Assembly (NCBI GenBank): GCA_963922875.1
Contig: CAWUJH010000001.1
Location: forward strand, 1 to 64,000
From: Ketobacter sp963922875
Lineage (GTDB): Bacteria; Pseudomonadota; Gammaproteobacteria; Pseudomonadales; Ketobacteraceae
Direction: 5' to 3'
DNA: 64,000 bases
Below, piece after piece: positions 25,536 through 33,543 of this stretch. Made by a program: the position numbers and the translations under genes. A model generated the notes under the pieces. That model searched no databases and had not been told where the DNA came from. It saw only the letters and a list, made by a program, of their open reading frames with translations. Each line of letters opens with the position of its first letter. Positions within the stretch are counted from its first letter, which is position 1.

Positions 25536-26193
25536 GGACCACCTCCGCAGCTTGAAACTCGCACAGCTTCAACAAGCCGGATCGTTCCACAAGGCGACGG
25601 CCTTTCTCAATCTCACCCAACATAACGAGAGGATCATGATCATAGTACTGACCCCAACTGGCGCCTTTGTCGGGCAGACGTTGGGCCGAGGCTGCTGCCA
25701 GCGACAAGGGTGACATTCCTAATTTTCGCAAGCCATTCACCACGCATACCGTTCCAGTACAAACCAGCCAACGGGCACCCCACAGCGGGAGAATATGGGT
25801 CAAAGCCGCGAAAAAATAGCGGCCTACACCCACTTTTCTGGCTGCAAAATTGCCCACTTCAATAACGTCATCGCGGTCACAGGATTCATCGGCAAGATGG
25901 CTAACCACCTGTTCAATCGTCGTATCCAAATACTGCTCGGAAAAAAGTGCGCTGGCTTTTGCTTCCCTCACCCCAACTACCGCAAAGATTTCTCTTTGCT
26001 CATCCTCCAACGCAATCAACATGGGAGAGAACTGACTCAGCTGTGCCTGATGTTCCTGCTTGAATCTTATGGCAACAAACTTCTCCACGCGGCGGCGCTC
26101 TGGATGACAAGCCGAGTATCCTGTGATCCGGTAATGCTTACCTTTTATTGTGAGTGACCCGAAATCAATCTGGGACTGTGCTGTAAATGCCAT
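25519..26193 (-). CDS. T_hemolysin (thermostable delta-haemolysin) family protein
   Basis: A 224-aa protein that I recognise as the T_hemolysin family (Vibrio thermostable delta-haemolysin type). Family-like segments include GYSACHPERRRVEKFVA, CDRDDVIEVGNFA and VCVVNGLRKLG. The family is thought to have a GNAT-like acyltransferase fold rather than to be a pore-former, which fits its position as first gene of an acyl-ligase operon, but that is inference. ATG 26193 has AGGG upstream. The four CTTAA half-sites at 26239-26277 lie 46-84 bases upstream of the start, in promoter position. No signal peptide is present. Confidence 0.82.
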   Translation of the reverse strand: MAFTAQSQIDFGSLTIKGKHYRITGYSACHPERRRVEKFVAIRFKQEHQAQLSQFSPMLIALEDEQREIFAVVGVREAKASALFSEQYLDTTIEQVVSHLADESCDRDDVIEVGNFAARKVGVGRYFFAALTHILPLWGARWLVCTGTVCVVNGLRKLGMSPLSLAAASAQRLPDKGASWGQYYDHDPLVMLGEIEKGRRLVERSGLLKLCEFQAAEVVHAQSA

Positions 26194-26238
26194 AACCCTG
26201 CCCTTTTATTGAGGTTAAGGTAAGACTAAACTAGTGTT

Positions 26239-26277
26239 CTTAACGTAAACTTAACGGCACCTTAAGGTATTCTTAAG
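26239..26277. promoter_or_regulatory. Four-fold CTTAA(C/G) direct-repeat array, likely PmrA/QseB-type operator
   Basis: CTTAAC, CTTAAC, CTTAAG and CTTAAG begin at 26239, 26250, 26261 and 26272, each separated by exactly five bases (11-bp period). YTTAAK-N5-YTTAAK is the known PmrA-box arrangement, here doubled. The last two also form an 11-bp inverted repeat (GGCACCTTAAG...CTTAAGGTGCC, 26256-26282). It lies between the divergent T_hemolysin operon and the HAD gene, so one regulator could control both. The response regulator at 21284-21943 is the obvious candidate. Confidence 0.8.
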
Positions 26278-26340
26278 GTGCCGGACCCACTGTTTAAGCC
26301 CTTGAATTCACTCACACACATTACAAGATGGACCGATGAA

Positions 26341-28056
26341 ATGAGTAACGATTTGCGGCCCCTACCCAAACCTCGCACCCTGTTATTCGATTGGCATGGC
26401 ACTCTGGTAGACACTCAGGACGCCATGGTGGCCGCCATGGAAGATACCCTTGATCAATTTGAGGAGCTGGGTTTGATCGACTCCCTGCTTCCAGAGAGTC
26501 AATGCAAAACCGCCAATGATGTGAAATTGGTGCGCTACATACGCATCTTTCGTCGCCTCCAACCTAAGATTCTCATTGAGCGGCGGATCAGCCGTACAGA
26601 GATATTTAATGCGATATTCGGCGACAACCTAGAAGCTAAAAATCGCGCCCATCAGGCTTACAATCGTGCTTATCGTAATCACTTTGGCAAAGTCAGACCG
26701 TTTCAGGACGGGGTTGCAGAATACTTGCGTGCTATTCGGAAACTCGACATCAACATTGGAATTGCCACCAATCGCAGTCGCGAATTTTTTGATAAAGAAA
26801 TTCAAATCGTGGACGATGGCACTTGGCCTCGCTTAGTGGACACCAGCACCTGCGCCGACGAAGTGGAAAATTACAAACCCGACCCACAAATTATTCGGTA
26901 CGCATTAGCAACTTTGGATATTTTTCCTGGGCCTGACACCTGGTACATCGGTGATGGCTATCAAGATATGGTCACGGCGAAAAACGCGGGGGTGTCTGCC
27001 ATTTTTTATAATGGCGGTTGCTGGGATATAGATTATCTGGAAGAAACCTTCGCCAATGATCCGCAGCATAGGCCCGACGCCATTATTAACAGCCTCGAAG
27101 AACTTATGGATTTGCTGGAAGAAGTCCAGCAATCGGCACCCGCTGCATTCCCCAAAATTGTCTCTAAGGTAAGACCTAACCCATTTGACGGGCCCAAGCC
27201 AGCACCACTCCATGTCGAACCTGATTGGCATCCGTCGGTGGCCAAGCTGACCGCCCCCTCACTGATTCTGTTCGATTGGCATGCCACCTTAGTGGATACA
27301 CTGGACGCCATGTATCGTGCTGTTGATGATATGTTGCCGGAACTAAAAGCTGAAGGATTGCTTGATCGAATGGTAGACCCTAGCCAATGCAAGTCACCAG
27401 AAGATGCGCGCTTGGTGGAATATGTGGAAAGCTTTAGTCAGCTGCATCCTAAAATTAAGGCCGACCGAAAGATATCCCGCACCGATATTTTTGAAGTGAT
27501 GTTTGGTGAGGATCAAGAAGCGAAACAGATCGCCCATAAAATTTTCAACCACCACTACCGTAACCATTTTGGCACGGTCTTACCCTTTGAACCCAGGGTT
27601 CGAAAAATGCTGGAGGGGCTTAAGTATCTAGGCTTACCTTTGGGCATCATCACCAATCGAGATCGCGAATTTTTCGAGCATGAAGTGGTTGCCATCGAAA
27701 ACGGCACTTGGGCGCACTTATTTAAAACCGTTGTCTGCGGCGATGACACAGAGCGCCGTAAGCCCCATCCTGACCAGCTCATTAAAGCGGCCGAGAACTT
27801 ACACCTCCCTGCGACACCGGCTGTTTGGTATGTAGGTGACAGCACCACCGATGTTATTGCTGCCAAAGAAGCAAACATGACGAGCGTATTTTTTAATGGT
27901 GCTCAGTGGGACCTTCCCTGGCTCCAGAAAATTTTTCCCGGCACACCAAAATACCCCCATAAGCCCGATGTGGTAGTCAACGACTTTTCGGAATTTTGGG
28001 CTTTGGTGTTGGCGTGTTTAAAAAATGACGCGATAAAATCCAACAGCGCTACTTAG
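26341..28056 (+). CDS. Tandem HAD-superfamily hydrolase (two domains)
   Basis: A 571-aa protein made of two homologous HAD domains. Domain 1 has FDWHGTLVDT (D17), IATNRSREF, YKPDPQ and WYIGDGYQD; domain 2 has FDWHATLVDT (D312), IITNRDREF, RKPHPDQ and WYVGDSTTD. In both, the usual DxD becomes DWH, so the general acid/base Asp is His while nucleophile, Thr/Asn, Lys and acidic loops remain. Activity is therefore altered or uses another base. ATG 26341 is chosen because a GTG at 26278 lies inside the operator repeat; the ribosome-binding site is weak. The gene is divergent from the seven-gene operon and shares its regulatory region. Confidence 0.78.
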   Translation: MSNDLRPLPKPRTLLFDWHGTLVDTQDAMVAAMEDTLDQFEELGLIDSLLPESQCKTANDVKLVRYIRIFRRLQPKILIERRISRTEIFNAIFGDNLEAKNRAHQAYNRAYRNHFGKVRPFQDGVAEYLRAIRKLDINIGIATNRSREFFDKEIQIVDDGTWPRLVDTSTCADEVENYKPDPQIIRYALATLDIFPGPDTWYIGDGYQDMVTAKNAGVSAIFYNGGCWDIDYLEETFANDPQHRPDAIINSLEELMDLLEEVQQSAPAAFPKIVSKVRPNPFDGPKPAPLHVEPDWHPSVAKLTAPSLILFDWHATLVDTLDAMYRAVDDMLPELKAEGLLDRMVDPSQCKSPEDARLVEYVESFSQLHPKIKADRKISRTDIFEVMFGEDQEAKQIAHKIFNHHYRNHFGTVLPFEPRVRKMLEGLKYLGLPLGIITNRDREFFEHEVVAIENGTWAHLFKTVVCGDDTERRKPHPDQLIKAAENLHLPATPAVWYVGDSTTDVIAAKEANMTSVFFNGAQWDLPWLQKIFPGTPKYPHKPDVVVNDFSEFWALVLACLKNDAIKSNSAT

Positions 28057-28218
28057 CCACCTAACTTGGCTCGGACATTGTTTTATGTGCCACCGAGCGG
28101 CCTCTGTAACGCTCAGGCTATCCCTTATAAAACAATAACCCTTGGTATTATTTATCAATTTACAGACTCGTATTCCCAATCAACTAGGACTACCCTGAAG
28201 AAAGTTAGCGATTGTCAT

Positions 28219-28247
28219 TTGACAGGAAGTTTCGAAACGGATTTAAT
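28219..28247 (+). promoter_or_regulatory. Sigma-70 promoter with internal palindrome
   Basis: TTGACA (28219-28224), a 17-base spacer and TTTAAT (28242-28247) form a near-consensus promoter 48 bases before the MMPL gene. The spacer contains a perfect palindrome GTTTCGAAAC (28229-28238), a usual place for a TetR-type repressor. The TetR gene of the same cluster (31411-32007) is the candidate binder. Confidence 0.7.
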
Positions 28248-28294
28248 AAACAACCCAACATACCAACTGGTTTGTATGCATAAGGATAGCTTCC

Positions 28295-30637
28295 ATGGTA
28301 ACCCGCTACGCTGAATTATTACTCCGTCTACGCTGGTTCGTTGTCATTCTCACCTTTTTGTTGATTGGCTTTGCCGCCAGCGGTGTGAAAAACTTTAGCT
28401 TAGACAACAACTATCGCGCTTTCTTCGACAAAAGCAATCCCCAGCTGGAAGCCTTCGAAGCGATGCAAGACAACTTCGACAAATCAGATAACGTCTTGAT
28501 TATTCTAACTCCCAGCGATGGAGACGTTTTTACAGCACAAAATCTAAGCACCATTGAGTGGGTCACAGATGAAGCCTGGCAGACCCCCTATTCAAAACGG
28601 GTCGATTCATTAACCAACTTCCAACACACCATTGCGGTGGACGATGATTTAGAAGTTGCACCTCTGGTAACTAATGCTGAAGACTTTTCCTCAGAAGAGC
28701 TAACCTACGTACAGCAGGTCGCCTTTGCTGAACCTATGCTCGTACGCCGACTAGTAAGCTCCGATGGCAAAGTAGCGGCGGTGAATATAACGGTTAATCT
28801 GCCAGACAGTTCACTGGATGCAGTACCTGAAATTGCCACCTTTGTTAGAAACCTAAAGCAGAAAATCATTGATCGCGACCCAAATATGGAGGTGCGATTA
28901 ACCGGCGTTGTGATGATGAACAATGCTTTCGGCGAAGCTTCACAAAACGATATGGCCACCTTGGTTCCGGTGATGTTTCTTACCGTACTGGTGGTGTTAG
29001 GTTTTTTATTGCGCTCCATCAGTGCAACCATCGCCACCCTGCTAGTGATTGTCATGTCCATCGTCGGCGCCATGGGTTTGTTCTTTTGGAGCGGCCGGGC
29101 GATGACACCTCCAATGGCTTCAGCGCCGACCATTATTCTTACCATGGCGGTAGCGGATGCCGTTCATTTGCTGTCGAACTTTTTATGGGGCATGCGACAC
29201 GGGATTGAGAAAAAGCAAGCCATGATAGAAAGCCTGCGCATCAACTTTCAACCCATATTTCTAACATCGCTCACCACCGTATTGGGTTTTATGAGCATGA
29301 ACTTTTCAGAAGTTCCACCACTGGCTCACTTGGGTAACACTACGGCCCTGGGCGTAGCAATAGCCTTTGTATTGAGCGTCAGCTTCTTGCCCGCATTCGT
29401 TTATATTTTGCCCTGCAAAGTCAAGCCAGCCAAAGCAAATGAGCACCATCCTGCATTGGAGGCTACAAGCTTATTCATCATTAAAAATAGTCGTAAATTA
29501 CTATGGAGCATTTCGCTAATCACAGTGTTCTTTGTGGCCTTCATACCCCAAAATGAAATTAATGATGAATTTGTAAAGTACTTTGATCCCACTGTAGATT
29601 TTCGTGCCGATTCCGACTATGCATCGGAATACTTAATCGGCCCCTACACCTTAGAATACGCCTTCCACTCCGGCGAGGAAAACGGTATATCTCAACCCCA
29701 ATTCTTGCAAAAAGTGCAATCATTTGTTGATTACTTGAAAACCAATGACAAGGTCAGCCACGTTTATACAATGACCGACACCATGAAGCGACTCAACAAA
29801 AATTTACACGGCGACGATCAGAGCTGGTACAAGTTGCCTGAGAATCGCGAGTTGGCCGCCCAGTATTTGCTTCTGTATGAAATGTCTCTGCCCTATGGCC
29901 TTGATTTGAATAATCAATTAGATATTGCCAAGTCAGCTACTCGAGTTGTTGTCTCCACCAGTAATTTAAGTTCGAATCAAGTATTGAGATTAGAGCAAGA
30001 ATGGAGTGATTGGCTACAACAGAACATTGCGGAGTATGAGGTAAGCGCTGCCAGCCCGAATTTAATGTTCGCCCATATAGGACAGCGTAATGCCCATAGT
30101 TTATTAAGCGGCGCCATCATAGCGTTGGTCTTAATTTCTTTAATTCTAATCTTTGCGCTTCGCTCACTGAAGCTCGGGCTACTGAGTTTAATTCCCAATC
30201 TGGTACCAGTAGGCATTGCTTTTGGAATCTGGGGCTTAATCGATGGTCAGGTGGGCATGTCACTGTCTGTTGTCGCCGGTATGACCTTGGGGATTGTGGT
30301 TGACGATACCGTGCATTTTCTCAGTAAATATATTCGAGCCTATCGGGAGAAAGATTATACTTCTGCTCAAGCTATCACCTATGCTTTCACTCACGTAGGC
30401 CAGGCATTAACGATTACCACGCTAGTTTTGGTCGCTGGCTTTTTAGTGTTAACATTATCCACATTTAAAATGAATGCAGATATGGGGTTGCTGACTGCGA
30501 TCACCATTACCATCGCATTGATCATCGACTTTTTATTATTGCCACCCCTGTTACTCATGCTCGATGAAAAAAGACAAGGATCTAACCATGAAAAATCATC
30601 TACTAATAGCAAGCCTGTTGAGCCTGCTACCGTTTAG
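28295..30637 (+). CDS. MMPL/RND-superfamily exporter
   Basis: A 780-aa RND-superfamily protein with two halves: TM, periplasmic loop and a five-TM block with TIILTMAVADAVHLLSNF in the first, and IPNLVPVGIAFGIWGL followed by GIVVDDTVHFLSKY in the second. These DxxxHFL motifs are typical of the MMPL/SSD-type subgroup moving lipids or hopanoid-like molecules rather than drugs. ATG 28295 has AAGGA upstream. Its last 50 bases overlap the following lipoprotein-sorting-like gene. A consensus promoter lies just upstream. Confidence 0.9.
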   Translation: MVTRYAELLLRLRWFVVILTFLLIGFAASGVKNFSLDNNYRAFFDKSNPQLEAFEAMQDNFDKSDNVLIILTPSDGDVFTAQNLSTIEWVTDEAWQTPYSKRVDSLTNFQHTIAVDDDLEVAPLVTNAEDFSSEELTYVQQVAFAEPMLVRRLVSSDGKVAAVNITVNLPDSSLDAVPEIATFVRNLKQKIIDRDPNMEVRLTGVVMMNNAFGEASQNDMATLVPVMFLTVLVVLGFLLRSISATIATLLVIVMSIVGAMGLFFWSGRAMTPPMASAPTIILTMAVADAVHLLSNFLWGMRHGIEKKQAMIESLRINFQPIFLTSLTTVLGFMSMNFSEVPPLAHLGNTTALGVAIAFVLSVSFLPAFVYILPCKVKPAKANEHHPALEATSLFIIKNSRKLLWSISLITVFFVAFIPQNEINDEFVKYFDPTVDFRADSDYASEYLIGPYTLEYAFHSGEENGISQPQFLQKVQSFVDYLKTNDKVSHVYTMTDTMKRLNKNLHGDDQSWYKLPENRELAAQYLLLYEMSLPYGLDLNNQLDIAKSATRVVVSTSNLSSNQVLRLEQEWSDWLQQNIAEYEVSAASPNLMFAHIGQRNAHSLLSGAIIALVLISLILIFALRSLKLGLLSLIPNLVPVGIAFGIWGLIDGQVGMSLSVVAGMTLGIVVDDTVHFLSKYIRAYREKDYTSAQAITYAFTHVGQALTITTLVLVAGFLVLTLSTFKMNADMGLLTAITITIALIIDFLLLPPLLLMLDEKRQGSNHEKSSTNSKPVEPATV

Positions 30638-31391
30638 CAGCGCTTTTGCATTTGAATTAACGGATTCCATGAATCCGCAGGAAAAAGGCTTGGCCATCGC
30701 GAAAGAGTCGGAACGGCGCGATCAAGGTTGGCAAGATGCCACCGCCTCCATGCGGATGACTTTATTGAATCGTAATGGCGACAAAAGCGTACGCGAAATT
30801 CGCATTAGAAACCTGGAAGTCAATAACGATGGTGATAAGAGCCTGACTATCTTTGATGAACCCAAGGACGTTCAAGGTACAGCCTTTTTGTCATTTACCC
30901 ACGCTTTGGAAGCTGACGATCAGTGGCTATTCCTACCGGCATTAAACCGAGTAAAGCGAATATCATCGGCCAACAAATCAGGACCTTTTATGGGCAGTGA
31001 GTTTGCCTTTGAGGATCTAAACTCGTTTGAGGTTGAAAAGTACAGCTACGAATTTTTAAGAGAAGAAAAATTTAATGGACTGGATTGCTACGTTAGTAAG
31101 CTTACACCTCAATATGAGCATTCAGGGTATACCTCTCAAATTAGCTGGCTGGATAAAGAAGAATTTCGCCCCCAGAAAACTGAATACTATGACCGCAAAG
31201 GCGAGTTACTAAAAACCCAAACCTTCGAAGACTATGAAGAGTTCCTCGGTCAATATTGGCGGCCCCACAAAATCACAATGGTAAACCATCAAACCGACAA
31301 GAAAACAATTTTGGAATGGAGCAACTATAAATTCAAACAAGGCTTATCCGACAAAGATTTCAATAAGCGTCGACTTACCAATATTCAATAA
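30588..31391 (+). CDS. LolA-like outer-membrane lipoprotein-sorting family protein
   Basis: A 267-aa periplasmic protein with signal peptide (LLIASLLSLLPFSSAFA) and a LolA_like / outer-membrane lipoprotein-sorting domain (residues 70-260; QWLFLPALNRVKRISSANKSG and GSEFAFEDLN segments). The fold is an open beta-barrel that carries a lipid between membranes. The start is ATG 30588 with AGGA nearby; the earlier ATG 30564 lies within the MMPL reading frame. Pairing with an MMPL pump and an outer-membrane protein points to envelope lipid or lipid-like transport. Confidence 0.87.
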   Translation: MKNHLLIASLLSLLPFSSAFAFELTDSMNPQEKGLAIAKESERRDQGWQDATASMRMTLLNRNGDKSVREIRIRNLEVNNDGDKSLTIFDEPKDVQGTAFLSFTHALEADDQWLFLPALNRVKRISSANKSGPFMGSEFAFEDLNSFEVEKYSYEFLREEKFNGLDCYVSKLTPQYEHSGYTSQISWLDKEEFRPQKTEYYDRKGELLKTQTFEDYEEFLGQYWRPHKITMVNHQTDKKTILEWSNYKFKQGLSDKDFNKRRLTNIQ

Positions 31392-31410
31392 TTAACAGAG
31401 ATATAATGTA

Positions 31411-32007
31411 GTGGTAGAACGAAATCCGCAACAAACGAGGAAACGCATTCTGGAAGCTGCCTTCGATGAAATGTACGAACACGGCTATCAAGGAATGCGC
31501 TTGGATAAAGTATTGGAATCCACCGAACTGACCAAGGGTGCGCTCTATCACCACTTTCCCAACAAGCTCTCTTTAGCCCATGCGGTTATCGATGAACTCA
31601 GTGGCGGTTATATTCAGGAAAAGTGGGTTGATCGGATGTCAATGCATGAAGATCCCATTGACGGCCTGAAAGAAACATTCAAGCTGAGTATTGCAGAGCA
31701 TCCTGAAGTAGCCACTAAAGGCTGCCCGCTTAATAATTTGGCTCAAGAAATGAGCGGCATTGATGAAGGTTTCAACGAACGCCTACAAAAAATATATGGC
31801 CTCTGGGCCACCAGCATTGCCGTTACCTTAAAGCTTGGCCAGGACAAGGGTCAAATAAGAACCGACCTTAACCCCCATACGGTGGCTGTTTTCTTAATCA
31901 GCGCCTATCAAGGCATGGTGGGTACCGCGAAATGCATGCAGTCGATGGAAGTACTAGAACAACTGGTCAGCGTTTTCTGTGATTATCTCGAAAACCTTCG
32001 AGCCTGA
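31411..32007 (+). CDS. TetR/AcrR-family regulator
   Basis: A 198-aa TetR-type repressor. The N-terminal HTH is clear (KRILEAAFDEMYEHGYQG..., then TKGALYHHFPNKLSLAH recognition helix). The C-terminal ligand domain follows. It starts at GTG 31411 (an in-frame ATG at 31405 is immediately followed by a stop), 19 bases after the LolA-like gene and 29 before the outer-membrane protein gene, so it is inside the unit it probably regulates. The GTTTCGAAAC palindrome in the promoter at 28219-28247 is a likely operator. Confidence 0.9.
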   Translation: MVERNPQQTRKRILEAAFDEMYEHGYQGMRLDKVLESTELTKGALYHHFPNKLSLAHAVIDELSGGYIQEKWVDRMSMHEDPIDGLKETFKLSIAEHPEVATKGCPLNNLAQEMSGIDEGFNERLQKIYGLWATSIAVTLKLGQDKGQIRTDLNPHTVAVFLISAYQGMVGTAKCMQSMEVLEQLVSVFCDYLENLRA

Positions 32008-32036
32008 AGTATAAAAATTCAAAACAGGATAGCTCT

Positions 32037-33209
32037 ATGTTTAGGACAGCATTTATCAGCCTGCTTACCCTACTGGGTGGCGTGACACTAGCCGCTCCTG
32101 ACATCAATTTCTCAGGCCCAGCGGGAATTGAAGTTCGGCAATTTACTAACGATGGTGAAACTCAAGCCAGCATCTACAGTCAACCAAAATGGCAATGGGA
32201 AACCGACAGCAGTGCATTTACTGTAGAGCTTTTTGGCCGCTACGATGAACTTGATGATGAAAGAACCCATGCGGATATACGTGAGGCCACCTGGCTTTAT
32301 CTTACCGATGACTGGGAAGTAAAATCAGGTATCGGCAAGATATTCTGGGGAGTTACTGAAACCCAACATCTGGTGGATATTATTAATCAAACTGATGCCG
32401 TTGAAGCCATAGATGGTGAAGAGAAACTCGGGCAACCAATGGTGCAATTCACGCTAGTAAGGGATTGGGGCACTCTGGATCTATTTGTTTTGCCCTACTT
32501 TAGAGAGCGTACTTTTCCTGGTGCCGAGGGCCGGTTTGTTGGTTCGTTGGTGGTTGATACAGATGCGGCTCAGTACGAGTCATCAAAAGAGGAAAACCAT
32601 ACGGATTTGGCGCTTCGCTATGGCCACTATTTGGGTGATTGGGATTTTGGCGTTTCTTATTTTCAGGGCACTAATCGAGACCCTAAGTTACAACCTGTAC
32701 TTGATCCACAACAGGGTTTAGTGCTGGTCCCCTACTATGATCAAATCAAACAACTGGGCTTCGATGTACAAGCGACCAAAGGGGCTTGGCTGTGGAAGCT
32801 GGAAGCAATCGCCCGTGAAGATTCTGTTGAAGAGTATGCAGCGGCCATAGGCGGTTTCGAATATACCCTCTACGGAATTAGAGATAGTAATGTTGATTGG
32901 GGCATTTTACTGGAACTTAGCCGCGACAGCCGCGGTAACAATGCACCCGTTCCTGGTCAGAAAGATCTGGCTCTTGCCAACAGGATTACGCTCAATGACG
33001 TCGCCAGCTCTGAGCTGCTATTTGGTGCGACCACAGATCTTGACGAAAAAGATCGTTACAGCGCATTTATTGAAGCATCTCGTCGCTTCGGTAACCGTAT
33101 TAAGATGAGCCTGGAAGGTTGGCTGTTTGTCAGTCGTGATCAGCAAGACCCCGTTTGGCAGATTAGAGACGAGGACTATGTACAGGCGAACTTAGAATAC
33201 TTCTTCTAA
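32037..33209 (+). CDS. Outer-membrane beta-barrel protein, function unknown
   Basis: A 390-aa exported protein: signal peptide (FISLLTLLGGVTLAA), then many alternating aromatic/polar strands (LFGRYDEL, ATWLYLTDDWEVKSGIGKI, DLALRYGHYLGDWDFGVSYF) and a C-terminal strand ending in Phe, the barrel signature for Bam assembly. It resembles DUF1302-like outer-membrane proteins found with MMPL/LolA genes. Together with the MMPL pump, the periplasmic LolA-like carrier and TetR it forms a plausible trans-envelope route. Confidence 0.78.
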   Translation: MFRTAFISLLTLLGGVTLAAPDINFSGPAGIEVRQFTNDGETQASIYSQPKWQWETDSSAFTVELFGRYDELDDERTHADIREATWLYLTDDWEVKSGIGKIFWGVTETQHLVDIINQTDAVEAIDGEEKLGQPMVQFTLVRDWGTLDLFVLPYFRERTFPGAEGRFVGSLVVDTDAAQYESSKEENHTDLALRYGHYLGDWDFGVSYFQGTNRDPKLQPVLDPQQGLVLVPYYDQIKQLGFDVQATKGAWLWKLEAIAREDSVEEYAAAIGGFEYTLYGIRDSNVDWGILLELSRDSRGNNAPVPGQKDLALANRITLNDVASSELLFGATTDLDEKDRYSAFIEASRRFGNRIKMSLEGWLFVSRDQQDPVWQIRDEDYVQANLEYFF

Positions 33210-33543
33210 ATCCGAATCCAGTAAAAAAACCTCAGCCAGCTTAATGACTTGCTAGATAGGCGCTGAGACACCTTACCTGCACAGCCTGAGCCATCAAAGA
33301 TGGTCTTTCGCTTGCAGCAAACTTTGGTCAAAAACCTCCCCAAATTCGTTCATTTCGCAAACAAGACCCCGCTATCCGAATAAACACGCAAACACGGCTG
33401 ATCACCCTTCATCCAGAGTAGAGGGGGCAATAAGTCCAGTTATTCAGTATATACTCCTTCTTACTTAGCCACCCAGGCTGTCATATTTACCACTCCATGA
33501 GCTATATTTAACTAGATAAAAACCTTGGACTAAGGCGCTAGCA
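33210..33543. other. Intergenic region before hybrid kinase
   Basis: About 330 bases with no credible gene. A CTCAGC...GCTGAG repeat (about 33231-33267) lies next to an A-run, which would make a terminator only for the minus strand; no minus-strand gene ends here. The hybrid-kinase promoter should be within this stretch, but no clear -35/-10 pair was found. Confidence 0.5.

Noticed and set aside
26278..26340. Upstream GTG start for the tandem HAD gene
   Set aside because: The codon lies within the CTTAA/inverted-repeat operator and would add residues unlike any HAD N-terminus.
28066..28314. 82-codon plus-strand ORF before the MMPL gene
   Set aside because: It covers the well-formed promoter at 28219-28247 and overlaps the MMPL start in another frame.
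28705..29145. A 146-codon minus-strand ORF
   Set aside because: Antisense to the MMPL exporter; composition and lack of motifs mark it as a shadow.
33231..33267. CTCAGC...GCTGAG repeat next to an A-run as a terminator
   Set aside because: It would terminate only minus-strand transcripts, and no minus-strand gene ends here.
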